DNA of 64,000 nt. Source: Malachius bipustulatus. Taxonomy: Eukaryota; Arthropoda; Insecta; Coleoptera; Melyridae. Position 1 is the stretch's first letter. Each line of letters starts with the position of its first letter. The notes beneath the pieces were generated by a model. It searched no databases and was not told the DNA's origin. It saw only the letters and a list, made by a program, of their open reading frames with translations. A program made the translations under genes and the position numbers. The DNA lies in contig OU342631.1 of the NCBI GenBank assembly GCA_910589415.1, forward strand, positions 21,018,001-21,082,000. The letters are read 5' to 3'. Shown here piece after piece: positions 24,877 to 38,759 of the stretch.

Positions 24877-24897
24877 GGGGGGGGGGGGGGGGGGGGG
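24877..24897 (+). repeat. 21-base poly-G tract
   Basis: An uninterrupted G run in otherwise AT-rich DNA. It could form a G-quadruplex. Length may be unreliable in any assembly. Confidence 0.8.
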
Positions 24898-27800
24898 TAG
24901 ATATTTCTTAAGAATTTTGTAGCCGTAAAATCCGAATCTGCAATTTAAAATAAGGCGAGTTCCTATCTAAGACTACAAAATTACCCCTCAACCCTTAAAA
25001 GGAGGTTACCTCAGACCCCTTAGAAATTGTTCGACAAAATTATTTATTATTTCATAATTTTTTTTATAGGAAATTTACTATTTTGGAAGACTCACGTTTT
25101 CAAATTACTATTTTTTTAAAGTTCGCAGGTGGCCCAAGTCTTCAATCCTTATCTTTAAAAAAAAAACTTGAAATTATTGGAAATCTTCTAAAACTGAGGC
25201 AGCACTGTATCCACAAGAAAATTTGGTCAATTGTCAACAACAGCTCGAAGGAGGATGGAAAGCGTCAATGGATAAGTTATCGATTTGGTCAGCCCAAATT
25301 TTGACTTAAATTTCGTGGATATATGAAATCTAGATGAGCATATACATCATTGGGTTGTTCCGATTCCCCTCAGGTCTTTCAGATTTATCGCAGCAGTTCT
25401 TGTCAACATAGCATTCATTATCTTTTCAGAGCACTGTTCTGAACTACCACGATGTTTTAATAATATTTTATATTCAACAATAACGCCCGAAGAGCAAAAT
25501 AACCATTAACAAAATTTCGTTTTTTTTGGACTAAATGGGGTTGGTAGGCACCTTGTACACACAGTAATAATACTTCTATTATTTATACTACGAATGTTTA
25601 TAGTATATTTAGAGACGATTCCAGGGAGTAAAACTTAAATACATTATATTACGAAATATCTTTAATAATTATCCAGGAATAGATATAATAATAATCATCC
25701 GTAAAATATGCATCATTACTTAATTTTACATCATTTTAACTGGAACAAGAGCATTAGTCTACTAATACATTGTACCTAAACTACTGTTACTCTCTGTGAT
25801 CATAATAATAATTGTGGAATGATGTTGAGCTAATGCACCTACGTATGTATGTATGGGTATATTAGTTATTTAAATTAAGAGCAGTTTCGTAAGGCCTCTT
25901 ATATTTTTACCGCTGATATATTATTATTACATGAGATGGGTAGTGGAACGTTTTAAGTAAGACTGCTGGAATGCAGAAGCACTTTCGTCATTATCGGATT
26001 ACACAAAATACACATAGGCTGCACCGATTTAGTAAAGCAATTAAAATAGCATTGAACGGGACTTTATTTTTGATTTCTGTACTCGCATATGTACTATATC
26101 TATGAGTTTGTGTAATGAATCTTCGCATGTTTATCAACTTACGACACGCAGCTTGCGATTTGTCTTTGTCAAAAGCTACTCGTAATTACATCCCATAAGG
26201 TTCACGTATATCTTAATGTGTTGGCAATCCTGGGCATGGTAATTATCAACGAAATTTTAATTTATAAGACACAAATAGAATACTTGCAAGATTTATAGAT
26301 GGAATTACTTCTCTTATTTTATTGCGTTATTAAAATTAATTAGATTTTTTAGAATTAATTATGTTTCTTTTGCATAATAATTTCGGGTCATAAAAATTAC
26401 ATTCAATGATTATTCTGGGTGTCCATGACTTTGCTTGGATTTTTTTTCTTTTGAGTCTTACATAAACGCAATAATAAATTCATCTCTTATACAGGAAGGT
26501 ACAATTTTATGGCCGAGCACCCAAATTTTAATATCAAAACAATTTTAGTGAACATGCAACATTAGCAATAATTGAGAAAAACACTCGACCTCGAAGTAAA
26601 AGCTTCAACAGCATTGGAAGATCGATTTAAAAAAGCTCTTAATTTTAGGTCCATAAATTTTGGTAGTGGTCCTTCGCAATCTTATAAAGAAATTTTTCTA
26701 TACAATTGCGTCCAGCCGTAGGTTTTTAATATATTTTTAAAAATAAATTAAATATGTAGTATTTTTAACAATCAACAGTGGTTGGTAAATAATTTTTTCG
26801 TCATTGACTTTATTGCCACTTCTGCATACAATAAAAATTGCCTAACAATTTAAATTGCCTTTAAAATGAGTTCAACATAAAAAAAAAACGCATAATTTAA
26901 CTCATCTAGTACGGAAAAGTATTTTTACATATATCTTGCATTATTAAAAGGCGAAAAGAAATTATTTTCCTGGGATAAAAAGTCTCTACGACCTTTTTAC
27001 CAAAAATATCATGTGTGGATTCATAAAACTTAGTTATCTGGAAGGGACAAATTTAGAGCCCATTTCGTATGCCAACGTGGAAGTAATGCGAGGAGGTCAG
27101 AAGTGACGTGGAAGTGTCGCGCGCATGAGGACGCGAACTTATTCACAAATATTCCAGAGCAGATGACGTAAGCCAGCGCGGATTGACGAAATGACTAGGA
27201 CGCGGAGGCTGCAAAGGAGAAGTCGGTAAACGGAAGGTAGAACAGGGGACAGGCGAGAGAAGAAGCAGGAAATGTGGGGTAGACGTCTCGTTGAAGAATT
27301 CGGAATAAATTTAGCCATAGTCGTTTTTTCGACGCAGTTACCTAAATACCTAAAATATCTGCAACAAAACTAACTAACACGGTTAATTAATATAAAAGTG
27401 TTTTACCATTAATAATCGTCAGATTAATATCAAATTCAGAGTTTTTCTATTTTCAACATCAGACATATGAATTTCAAGCGACTTTTTATATCAATGCTAA
27501 TATCTTGTGAATGCCGCCGTTTCTAGCAGATCAATGTTCAACCCTTCGACTGACTTCTTGTGTTTTTGAGGAACAACTAGTTATCGTACAACTTCAAGTT
27601 TATCTATCGTATCATTTTAATTTAAGTTAAATTTTTTAAAGTAAAGTTCGTGTTAGTCTGCCTTACGACGAAGTTTTGAAAAAGGGCGAAATAAACACCT
27701 TAAAAATCCACTAACAAGAATGCCTACCTCCAGTATCTCACCTCTACTACTTTTTTTCAATTTTCAAAGTCCAAATAAAATAAGCAGAAATAAATCTAAG

Positions 27801-30800
27801 ATTGTGTTTGATAATTTTTGGATTTCCCTTTTATAAATTAATTTATTCAAAATTAAATAATGTCTGGCATTCCAAACTTTTTATTTTATTTTTGAGTGGT
27901 TCACATTAGAATTTCACATTAGTGAATTAAATCTGTTTCCTAATTTGATTCTCCATTTGGAACTTTCAGAGATTTAAAATTCGTAAAAAAAAATAGGAAT
28001 TATTAAGAACCTCTGCTTTAAGAACCTACCATAATAAATAAAAATTATCATACCATCTTCCAGGCGGGATTATAGGGCTAAATAATGGCTACCTATTTCG
28101 AAAAAAAAAAACAAATTTGTGTTGCTTCTCGTTCATTGTGGGGGGGGGATGATCCAAATGTAAGATAAATTTGAAATTTTTTCACTAATCTACAAGACTA
28201 AATAAAATCAAGAATCTTATGGGCATGCAATATGATCAAGCGCATGCGCGGAATTAAAAACGATTACTCTCAATCGAAAGCAAAAAATAACTCGGTTGTT
28301 TCATTTTTTAAAAGAAAGAAGTTGAGCGCTCTGCTTTTATTATCGTCCTGAAGAGGGAAAAATAATATAACGTATAGAATTTTTTCTGTTAAGTTTATTT
28401 TAAGCTCTCAAAGGATTCGAGAATTGGTCACTGATCCTTTCAATTTAGAGCCATTTAGATCGAGGAGAGTTAGAAATTAATTACATTCAGTCATTCCCTT
28501 TAACTTAAAGGGTAGTTCCAAGAAAACGTCTTTTATCTGTTCATTATTATCCCACCCCTATCGAAATATCGAATGGCCATATTTATGAGTAAGGAAATTC
28601 ACTTTAAAATTTAATTCACTCTTATTAGGTACTCCAGTAAAAAGTAAGGAACATGAAAGCCGATTTGCAAGCAATAAAGAAGATTACCTATTCTAGAAAA
28701 AATCCCTTTACTCAACTCGCGGTATTGTGCTGCAGGAATGTAAAAAAAGCTTCTTAAGCTCTATTATTTAAAGATAATAATAGAGGATGATCATTAATGA
28801 TAATGCCCGGCAAAAATTTCATGAAGCAATTTCGTTTTTTAAGAACAGTTAACGTATTTTCAGCGTCATCGGATCACGGCATCGCATTAAAACGAATCAA
28901 GCTATTCACATTACAGAGAAAATGTACTCGGCGATAAAAAAGCACCATATAAATGACATTAATTTTCCAGAGCTTTAAACAACGAGATGCGACACAATTC
29001 ATTCTAGGAACGATATCAGATCTCTCATCTTTCTCATTGTGATTGGTCCTGTCCGGTATTCGGCTCCGGGCTCCGGACGATCGCTTTCAGATTCGAATTC
29101 ACCAGGTTAAAGATGTGAGGATCACATTTGGTTTGGGATGCTGATGCTGAAAAGCGAGAATAATTACTGGACCGATGTGGAAATTAAAAAACGCACCATT
29201 AAGTACTCGGTAATTATGTTCAGTGCATATCCTTTATGGTATATCTCTAATAAGACAGACGCCACACCAGCGTGGGACAATATCGAAAGTATTTTTTCCT
29301 TCTTACGTTACAATAAGCTTTCAAAATTAATAAATAGGGAGAGACCCGATTAAAATACTTCTTTAGATTACAACCGCTTAAAATAATTAGTATGGTTCAG
29401 GAGCGAATAAGAGTAATTCTAATTTTACTTGTCTCAATTCATAACACTCGGAAATAGCATTACTGTCATATTAATTTGACGTTCTTATGTGCAAAAAAGG
29501 ATAATGAACATCAGTTTTGACACTGCTGACGTAATTAGAAGAAGATGGTATCGGTGATAGTGTGAACAAGATTGAGTGAGGAGATAGAAATTATTATTAA
29601 ACTAAAAGCGAACTTAAGAGAATAACACAAGAAATAAAACCCCTGGGGGGGGGGGCATCATAGTTTCCATTACTAAGAAATCGTTGACGCTTTCGACACT
29701 TTTGTCAGATGACAAATTTATAATAGAGTATCATCGAATCATTTTCTGGAATTTTTGAGTTCCTTTTATCGCTCATTTAAAAAGGCTCAATCATTTAGGT
29801 CTAAGTACATCTTAAATAAAGCTGCAACAATTTTCCAATTCTGAATGACATCAGATAAATATAGGAACAGCCGCGAATAATCATCAGTAACAGTTACAGC
29901 GACGCAGCTCATCTCTATCAAAGATGAGGTAAAGAGAATGTGCTCGGGTTTTGGGAGTGGTAGGACCACTTTACTATACTCGCCACATTATTTCAATAGC
30001 TAATTACTGTTTACATCTCAAGGTGACCGCATGTGTATGTGTTAAGATATAAATACTTCTTCAGTACGTACAACCCATGCAGGTAACTTTTGGTTGGTTA
30101 CCTCGGCCAAAGGCCCATGGATACAACGGCCTGAGCAGTCTGTTGCTCTTCTTCTTCTTCTTTAATAAAGGAATGGGATATTCATTATTTCCAATTAGAA
30201 TATCAGATCTGTTATTAGTATTTCGATTGAATAATTTCAAGCTTGAATTGTAACAGCTTGTCATTATGGGTGACTATATTTATGAGATTAAGAGAGGTGA
30301 AAGAAATTTCTAATTTTAATGCGCCTGTGCCGGGGTGCTGTCTGAGAAGGACGGAAATCACAAAAAAACTCTATTGTACCTATTTTATTATTATGTTACA
30401 TGTATGTCTTGAAAAAAGACAATTCGTTAAAGGTTGATCGACGTAGCACTAGCACTAATGACACTCAGGATTTCCCATAAATGCCTTCATGATCGAATCC
30501 AAATAATGAGGCCTTTAATCTTTGATTCTTTTAAAAATGCCGCCAGTCTTTGTCTTAATGGTAGCTTAACGGAAAGCGCAAGCAATGCAATGCTACTAAG
30601 CAGATAATCATCCCTTTATGATTGGTGGCTGCGGGATCAGAAAAGAGATAGCTAAGGTTGAGGATATAAAGCCTCAATCTCATTTGGAGAGGAACGACTT
30701 GGAGTTATCAGTTTTACTTATGAGTTATGCGGATCTGCGTATTTAATTATTTGAATCTTTTTATGAGCGTAATGTTCGATCATTTTCTGATATTAACCGA

Positions 30801-31754
30801 TCAATAACAGAAGTGGGATATACAGCACAATCTGGGTAAGAGTGATCATCGTTCTGAAGATGATGAACACTGCAGAATCCAGAATCAGGTTGAGTGGTAG
30901 TCAAGGTAGTGGATAAGGCGACATGCTAATCTGGTGAGGAGTTTCGATCTACTATGAAGGAGTTCAAGGAGGAGGAAAGATGCTTAATCCTGGAACTATC
31001 TTAGTATCAGCTATAATTGTTAATTGTGCAAATTATATCTAAATGAATGAGTTTTTTTATTATAAAAAACGCATTTTCTCTTGTTAATAATAAAGCATCG
31101 TCATGATAATAAAGCATCCATACTCCGAATTATCCTGGAACATAATATTGTTACAGTGATACAGCAGAAAGTGGTAAAAGTGGAGTAGTTCGAAAAGAAT
31201 TAATAAGTTTGGTTATTTCTTCATAATTGGCACATAACCAGAAGAGTTAAATTATAAAATAATACTATAATTGCCAGAAAGATGGAGGCGTTGCTTACGT
31301 TTAGAAGACAAACGTTGGTTGTTATTGTTTTGTATATTTTGTTAAGTTGAAGACACTCTTACAGGACTATATTATTGCGGTTTAAATTTGATCTCACCTT
31401 GTCTCGTAACGTTGTTCAGATTATAAAATAAAATAATTCTAGCCAAAGATGCTTGTAAATATGCCCACGAAAGGAGCAATTTACCTGAAAAAGTTACATA
31501 GGTAGAATAATATAAAACAATGGATTCTAGATCGCGATCATTTATCGTAATCCTAATTATATTTTCAAAGATAAAAGTTATTGTTTTTCATCTTGTAATA
31601 GGTGGACCAGTAATTTATTCCAACAATTGTATTATGGTAGGTACAATACATCAAACATGAAACAAAAATTGGTAATGATCTGAATCATGGTCTCAACCTA
31701 TAGAGAGCCTGAGGTTATTATTCGAATCACCAGCAATAAGCACCAGGCACCATA

Positions 31755-31785
31755 ACTAGCACTAGCACTGGCACTAGCACTAGCA
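31755..31785. repeat. GCACTA/GCACTG microsatellite
   Basis: About five imperfect hexamer copies in tandem. Confidence 0.7.
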
Positions 31786-34700
31786 ACAGACAAAGAAGCA
31801 TTGAAGATTTGGACAAAAAATAGCATTAACTTTAACTATCCCAGCCCAGTGCAGCCGGTTAGATAGGTACAGGTATTATCCAAACTAGAATTTATTTAAT
31901 TGCGGTTCATAAATCAGTTCCACATTTTCCTCTGTCTCTCTCCTCTAATACATCGAATTACCTTGGCCGGTAATAATAACTACACTCTAAACCGCCAAAT
32001 TACGAATACGAAATACGACAAACAACCCAATAAATCGATATATGGTAATAATAAATAATGATCGTTATCGTCGGCGGCCGGAATTCGGCATTTGAAAGTT
32101 TAGGGAGCTCTTTGTAACCAGCATACACCGAAAGCAGACATTTTTAGACTTGCAAAAATTATTCTCACAATCGCAGACAAGTCGGAGTTTAATTAAACGA
32201 TAAAAAACTATTCACAATTACCTTTGCTCTATGATTAGCATGGTAACAGTGTAAATGGAGAAAAGAAAATTGAACGTACCAGATTTTATCTGGCCCGGTT
32301 TTTAAAATTACCATAATTGGAAAAATTGCGGGAATGTTTAATTAAAAGTAGTGATAAACGACTACGAAATTGAACGTTCTTGATAAGGAAACAAAATCGA
32401 GGAAAAATCTGAAAATATTTTATTATGGTTGTCTAACCAGGACTTGATGAAACTAAAGGGACAAAACTAGAGGAAGAAGAAACGCATATTTCGTTGTCAG
32501 ATCGTGGAATTTTTTTTTTAGTAATTGTCTCAACCACTTCCAAGTGTCACGACCGCTTTATACACCTACCTACCTACCTACCTCGTTATCACTGAACACG
32601 TCAACATCCTTTTGTCCCCAAAAGACTAGATAAATCGAAGATCTTCACATTCATCAGAGACAATATCAATATTTATGAAAAAAATTACACTACCACTAAA
32701 AACTAGTAGTAGGAGTAGTTCGCTGATGAAGAAAAAAATACCGAGCCTACAAATCAAACTCGCGCAGTAGTCAAATTGAATTAAATGCCATGCCGATATT
32801 GTGCAGATGCTCCGTCCAATTAGAAATGGACTTGACCAATCAACGCTGGATAAGTGGATGTTCCAACAAGATTCCGATATAACCGATCATGTCAAGGTGA
32901 AGAAAAATATAATTATCGATTATACCTATATGGTTCCATTACAGTGCTATCACCCATCCCTAAAATCTAAAACAGAGTTGTTCTCGCCCTAATTTTATAA
33001 TAATCTGACAGCATAGGTATACATATACTTAGTCTCAACACACCATACCTCTAATTATGAACCTACGTCGCAGCCCAGAGATAGTTTAAGCTTTCCTCGA
33101 CTTCAAAACAAATCAGTTTTCAACCAGTTTAGTCCAACCAAAGAACTCACAAATTGGAATAAATAATCAGGCAATAATAATAATTAGATATTCCTTTCAA
33201 GTGGTAGAGAAAACTAGGTAAACATTGAGAGAAATATTTTACAGGATATCATTATTGATGTTAATAAAGTTTTTTTGAACAGTAAATAAAAACTATGAAA
33301 CAACAAAAACAGTGATACATATTTTGCCTAAAGATTAAGTAATATGAATTTCTCCATTAGATTCATCGTACTTGAAAGAGAGTTAGGTACCTAACGCAAT
33401 AACGTGGGGGTTGAAAGTGAAAGCACTCGTACCCATCAGTAATCAGTAGTAATAATCAGAAAATTACTATCATCTATCACTTTTTAATTAATCATTTATT
33501 TGAGCAAAGATGCATGTATTTTTTGTTCACCTGTTATTTTAATAGCCTATTAGATTATTTGTTTACCACCGAGTGCCCACCACATGTTTCATAATAAAAC
33601 TATTACCAAGATGATCTTCCGAAGGTTTTGAAGATCATGCGATCTGTACGTAGTAAACAATTTTTCCACACTGAAAAGAAAAAAAAAAACATTCACATGA
33701 ATTAAGTCTGGACCAGATAATAGGTTTTCATGTTCTTACAACATAGCTGTCAGCTATACATCTCTAAGCTTTCATGAAAACAATTTTTTCCTCATCCTAA
33801 TGGAACAATAGTTCTCGCAACTGGCCAGAAATCCGTGTATTAATCATAAAACGGCTTCCATACATGAAATAATGCCCGCGTTAATGGCGTTATTAACATG
33901 ATGCCCGATTTTACCGAAGGCCGTTTGACCGAAACAATGTTTCTAATTACGTTGAACCTCGGTGAACCATAAATCAACGCGTCTGGGCCGGGCATTCTTC
34001 TGCTCCTCGGGTCTTCGTATGATCGGCGCGCAAGGGTAATTTCGGCAATAATAATAATAAGTGACCGGTCGTCGCCGAGATGTGCATATCGCCAGAGAGA
34101 CGAGACTTTTAGGGAGGCATCGTCTTTTGCCCACCTAGACCATCGTAAATTCGGCACTAAAACATACTTCACAGTACCGGATCACCTTGACTAACTCGTA
34201 ACTCTACTCTTCATGGAGCTGGAGCTATCGGTCTTATTATACCTACCATTGCTGGCAAGGATCTAGACAATGAGATTGAAAATTAGTGAATTTTTTACAC
34301 GGGCCCGTCTGGGCTGGAGTCAGAAAGATTTTATTGCCGTGCACTGTAAGCAGTATGTCCAAGGGTAGGAGAGATATTTTATTCGAGAAAAAGGGAAAGA
34401 AAATAAATATGTTCCCTGAAAAAATGTAAATTAAGAAAAATTCTGCAGAAAATCACGAATTCAAAATTAGCTGCTGGCGGCAAGTTTTGAAATAATAATA
34501 GATTTCAGTCTCACCCTTTTTACCTCCGATAAAAATTAAGCTTAGCTTAGCTTATTTAACTTTTAGTAAAAAACTGCTATAAAAAAACTGATATAAAAAA
34601 TAAAACTTCTCTACATATAGTGTGTCCTAAAACTCCTGTTACATGATAAATGGGGATCTCGGCTGATGTTGTAGAAGATAGAGAACGTTCAAGTGGGGAA

Positions 34701-34846
34701 AATTTTTAGATAATTTTATGTCTTACCAGCGTTGGTCAAACGGTCATGTCTATCTTAGATTTTGAGATATTTTGAAGAAAGTAAGACGTTAAATTTTCCA
34801 AACACCATCATGAATTGTTTATTTCTTATAATTAAAAAAAAACATT

Positions 34847-35552
34847 GAAGGGGGAAATCGTTTGGAGACAAAACCACCACCCCACTCTTAACTCCCTGCT
34901 GCCTAGAATTGGGGATGACTTCGACGTCTTAAATAGGAACTTTTTTTTATTGCGGATTGTGATTTTTCATGAAAAAATAAGAAATTTTTATCTGAAACTT
35001 TTTTTCATGAGATACAAACGTTAGCCCCTAAAAGTAAATTCAAAAACCAATTTTTCGATTTTCATTTTTTACTTTCTTAATGACTAAACAGCAACTTCTA
35101 GGGGAAAATTGCGAGATAAAAGTTGTTTGGTTTGGACAAAGCCATCGTGGTCATAAAAACTAACCGTTACCCTTAAAAAGATGGGGGGGGGGGTACAAAT
35201 TTCAAAGTTATTACTCCTAATCTAATTGGATAGGTGGTGGGTATAGTTTTTTCCAGCCGATAGCTCTTTTCAAACCAAACAACTTTTGTCTCTTGAAATT
35301 TTCCCCTTGAGGCCGTTATTTAGTCATAAAAGTAAATGGATATCGAAAAATTGGCTTTTGGACTACATTTTTGAGCCATTTTAGAGGGTTGCGTCGAATG
35401 AAAAAACGCTTAAGACAAAATCTGTTTCACACAAAATCATAATCTACAATAAAAAATTGAGGTTCCTATTAAAGACGTTGAAGTCGCCCCCACCACTAGG
35501 CAGGGGGTTAAGGGTGGGGGGTGGTTTTGTCTCCAAAGTCCAAACGATGTAC
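34847..35552. mobile_element. Imperfect fold-back element
   Basis: The left arm (about 34847-35140) includes TTTGGAGACAAAACCACCAC and GACGTCTTAAATAGGAAC. These recur inverted in the right arm (about 35267-35552), with moderate divergence. The unpaired centre (about 35141-35266) contains an 11-base G run. I could not define clean termini; a TGTGTCCTAAAA word at 34621 might be an outer end without a partner. Confidence 0.6.
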
Positions 35553-37993
35553 TCCTCTAAACTGGAAAACTTGTGTCTGAAACTTTTTTTTAGAAAATAT
35601 TAAAACGGATCACACTTTATAAGAAGACAAAATTTAACTACAGCTCAAAAACGAAATACTTTTTGGAAATTCTTACGATGTAAAATTTGAGAAAAAAATT
35701 AGTTCTTTGAAAATATTTACTCAAACATGAATAAATCGACAAATACCTAATTGTAATTTTGTTACTTTTTTTTTAACTTGTTTTAAAAATTATCAAAGCA
35801 AAATTTGCCAGTTCCTCTCCGATTGGTACCTTTCCCTGTTTCCATTTATGGGTGTAAAGTCTGCTTATATAAAAGCCATAGAACGAGATTTATTCTTGTT
35901 CGAAAACGGTAGGTCCTATAGAGCAAGCTGACCCAGCTTATGAAATCTTCATGCAGGGTTTACCGTTTTTTGAGTAAAATCAAGAAAAATATTTTTTTTT
36001 ACTTTTTGTCCAAGAGCGAAAGAATAAAAATCCAGACTCGTAAAATCTACTCAAAAATGGGGATAGGTATAGATTTTGAACAAGATTTACTAAGAAAATA
36101 AAATGTTTATTGGGATCTAAATTTTTGTCGAAAAACTGTTATCAATGATAAAGACTTGAAAAAATTAGATTTTTTTGATAACCTTGCCAATTGCCAAAAA
36201 TATATTTTTGGCAAGAATAAAACCTCCAGTTGAAGCACGGTACATCCAAAAGCGAAACCGAGACCTTTAGGACAACTTTTCAGCCAAGTTGATGGAAAAT
36301 CAGTTTCTTGCTGTAATTTTGATGAAACATCGAGAAGACTGTACCGATAATACCCGAATGTAGCCCTTAGTTTACCAAAAAATAATAAGGGGTGAAAAAA
36401 TTGATTTTTTTTAAGTATATTACTATAATGTGTGTTTTTCATTTAAGTTCTAAACTGCTTAGCTTGGGAATTACAGCTCCTTAAAATTGGTGCTCAGAAG
36501 ACGGTTTTACCTCAGCATTGCCAAAAAACCTTTGTAAACTTTTTTGTATTAGTTTTGAGAATGGATTACAAATAATTCATCCCTCATATTTTGTCGGTGG
36601 GTTAAATTTGCTGGCACAATCTACTTCTGTGGGTTACCACATAAAGGAAAATAAACTCTTATTCGTTATTTTTGACTTACTGTTGAAGAAATATGTGATA
36701 GCAAACTTTATCTTCTGGACATAGATAAAAATCTTAAGAGAGTCATAGAATTAAATGCTGTTGAATCGGTTCCAAGAAAATTTAACCCCAAACCACCATA
36801 AAACACTTCCAGAGAAAAAAAAACTAACTAGGCAAAGCAAATTAAAAAATGACCAATCAATATTCTTGTACATTTTAAAAGAAGAACCCCTTTTTGGAAT
36901 AAATTCCAAGTAAAGCATATTTTTGAGAATAATATTTTTATCGTAACCCTAATTATTTTTATTTTTTTGAATTTATCGTCCCGAAGTATACTTTTTCGTA
37001 CTCAATTAAGGATAAGACACGGTTATGAGGGTCTTAATCTGTTTATAATCCTACAAACCATCATCAGAGCCAACTTAAAAAAAAATTGGCCGCAAGCTGA
37101 TTTTGATAATATTTCAGAAACGTCAATTATTTTGGGAGAACCCATTAAAAAAAAATGCTTTGGAGAACGCGTTAGATGTGGTGGGAATGATTAGCTTATA
37201 AATTAGCTGTTAATAATTACACTGATTTTTTTGTTAATTTAAAAATTAAGCTAACCGCTTCAATAGTAATTAATAGCACCATAGCATTATTATAATTTGA
37301 GAGTCTTTCATAAAAAAATTGGATGCAGGTAAGATCATTCGATTAAATTTTACTTTAAAAAAAAATACAAAAGACGCTCCTGCGATTCATTAACAAGGAG
37401 CAACAAGTGTTGTGGTGTCTGTAAAAGCCAATATAAGTATCAATGAAGTACCCTGAAAGAATTTAATCGGACATCGAGATGAAAACTAATCAAGCAACCT
37501 TCAATTCAGCTACTGAGAATTTAATTACTAATCGTGATTTCTTGTATTAAAATCAGGTTGTTGAACTGCCGCAATGAACACATACGTATATATACTGGAT
37601 TAAAATCTGCAAGTAATAATAACCGAGCCGGCGAACAGATAAACTGATTAAATACACCTAATTTTTTTCGCCAGATTAAATTATCGAATGTAACATTTAT
37701 GTCAAAAAGTAACAACATCGTGCAACGAGTCCAGCCGGGAGGCAAAAATTAACTTCAAAATTGACAATGATGTCTTAGTTTGTGTCTGTTGGAAATAATG
37801 AAGTAAAAACATTGGAAAGGTAATCAATCGTTGATGATCGACAGAGTCATGTTATATGTCTTGATTTGACTTTCGTTTCAGTTCTTCGCATCTGAGGTTA
37901 AAAATTTACCTTGAACTTGATGTAATCGTGAGATGGAGTGAGTGAATGTATCTTCATATAGGTCCTGTTTATTCGTGATAATTTACTATAACA
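35553..37993. other. Unassigned region with adjoining open stretches
   Basis: Between about 36100 and 37200 several plus-strand stretches lie open in succession with a few stops and frame changes, for example PKAKPRPLGQLFSQVDGK near 36246 and a 75-codon frame at 36967-37194. The minus strand also has a 111-codon frame at 36107-36442. I recognise none of these. They could be a decayed transposon gene or chance. No RNA gene or terminal repeat is seen. Confidence 0.25.
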
Positions 37994-38759
37994 TACAGTG
38001 CTTCCCAAAAGTAACGGATAAATTCGATAAAACGGAGAGGGCTGTTTTTTTGAAAAAATAAAAAAACAGGTCGATTTTGTTTTTGAGTTGTTCAACTTTT
38101 GACATAATATTGGGGTATACAGGGTGATGCGCGAAAAAGTGGTGACGTCATCTGTATTTTTTTTAAATGGCAACACTTATTTTTTATTCCATTTTTTGAT
38201 ACTTCATTCAATTGCCAATACGGTAATGTAATCATTTTGTAACCTTAAACGACGAAATTTCTGTGAAAATAACTTAATTTGGAGATATTCAATTCAATAG
38301 ACAGATTTAATAGATTTAATTTAATTTAATTTAACAGATTTAATTTAATAGACTTAATTTAATAGACAGATCTTATAAAATTACCATGGAAACAGTCATT
38401 TTTATTTGATATTTTTTTATTTTTATCGCTAATGTTCCGATTTTCACATCAGTAAAAAGTGCACAATGTCGACTCACAAGCTGTTTTCTCAGAAAATTCC
38501 TTATTTAAGGTTACAAATTGATTACATTACCATACTGGCAATTAAATGAAGTATCAAAAAATGGAATAAAAAATAAGGGTTGCCATTTAAAAAAAATACA
38601 GATGACGTCACCACTTTTTCGCGCATCACCCTGTATACCCCAATATTATGTCAAAAGTTGAACAACTCAAAAGCAAAATCGACCTGTTTTTTTATTTTTT
38701 CAAAAAAACAGCCCTCTCCGTTTTATCGAATTTATCCGTTACTTTTGGGAAGCACTGTA
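37994..38759. mobile_element. Nearly perfect palindromic element, split at its centre
   Basis: The left arm (37994-38117) and right arm (38636-38759) are each 124 bp and, by eye, differ at a single position. Ends read TACAGTGCTTCCCAAAAG, a TA-first terminus typical of Tc1/mariner-type MITEs. The arms would join at GGGGTATATACCCC, a palindrome. A second element fills exactly this centre. Such identity between arms indicates a recent copy or ongoing arm-to-arm correction. Confidence 0.85.
38118..38635. mobile_element. Inverted-repeat element inserted at the palindrome centre
   Basis: The ends are TACAGGGTGATGCGCGAA and its inverse. The terminal inverted repeats are about 130 bp (38118-38247 and 38506-38635) with a few differences. 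The interior of about 258 bp includes an (ATTTA)-rich low-complexity run near 38305-38360. No coding sequence is present. It is bracketed by the two equal arms of the element 37994-38759, so it probably used the central TA of that palindrome as its target. Confidence 0.85.

Larger units (their letters stand above)
24786..34846. other. Ten kilobases of gene-free AT-rich DNA
   Basis: No protein or RNA gene could be supported. Contents worth naming are a run of 21 Gs at 24877-24897, 9 Gs at 28140-28148, 11 Gs at 29645-29655, a GCACTA microsatellite at about 31755-31785 and a TACC microsatellite at about 32566-32582. GC-richer patches lie at about 27060-27290, 29040-29085 and 33900-34170. The last has open frames of 63 and 110 codons on the minus strand, without recognisable motifs. 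The patches could be exons, regulatory elements or old repeats. Confidence 0.4.

Noticed and set aside
33840..34172. 110-codon open frame, minus strand, with an overlapping 63-codon frame
   Set aside because: Two frames are open at once because local GC content is higher. No motif or splice context is visible. Kept only as a compositional patch.
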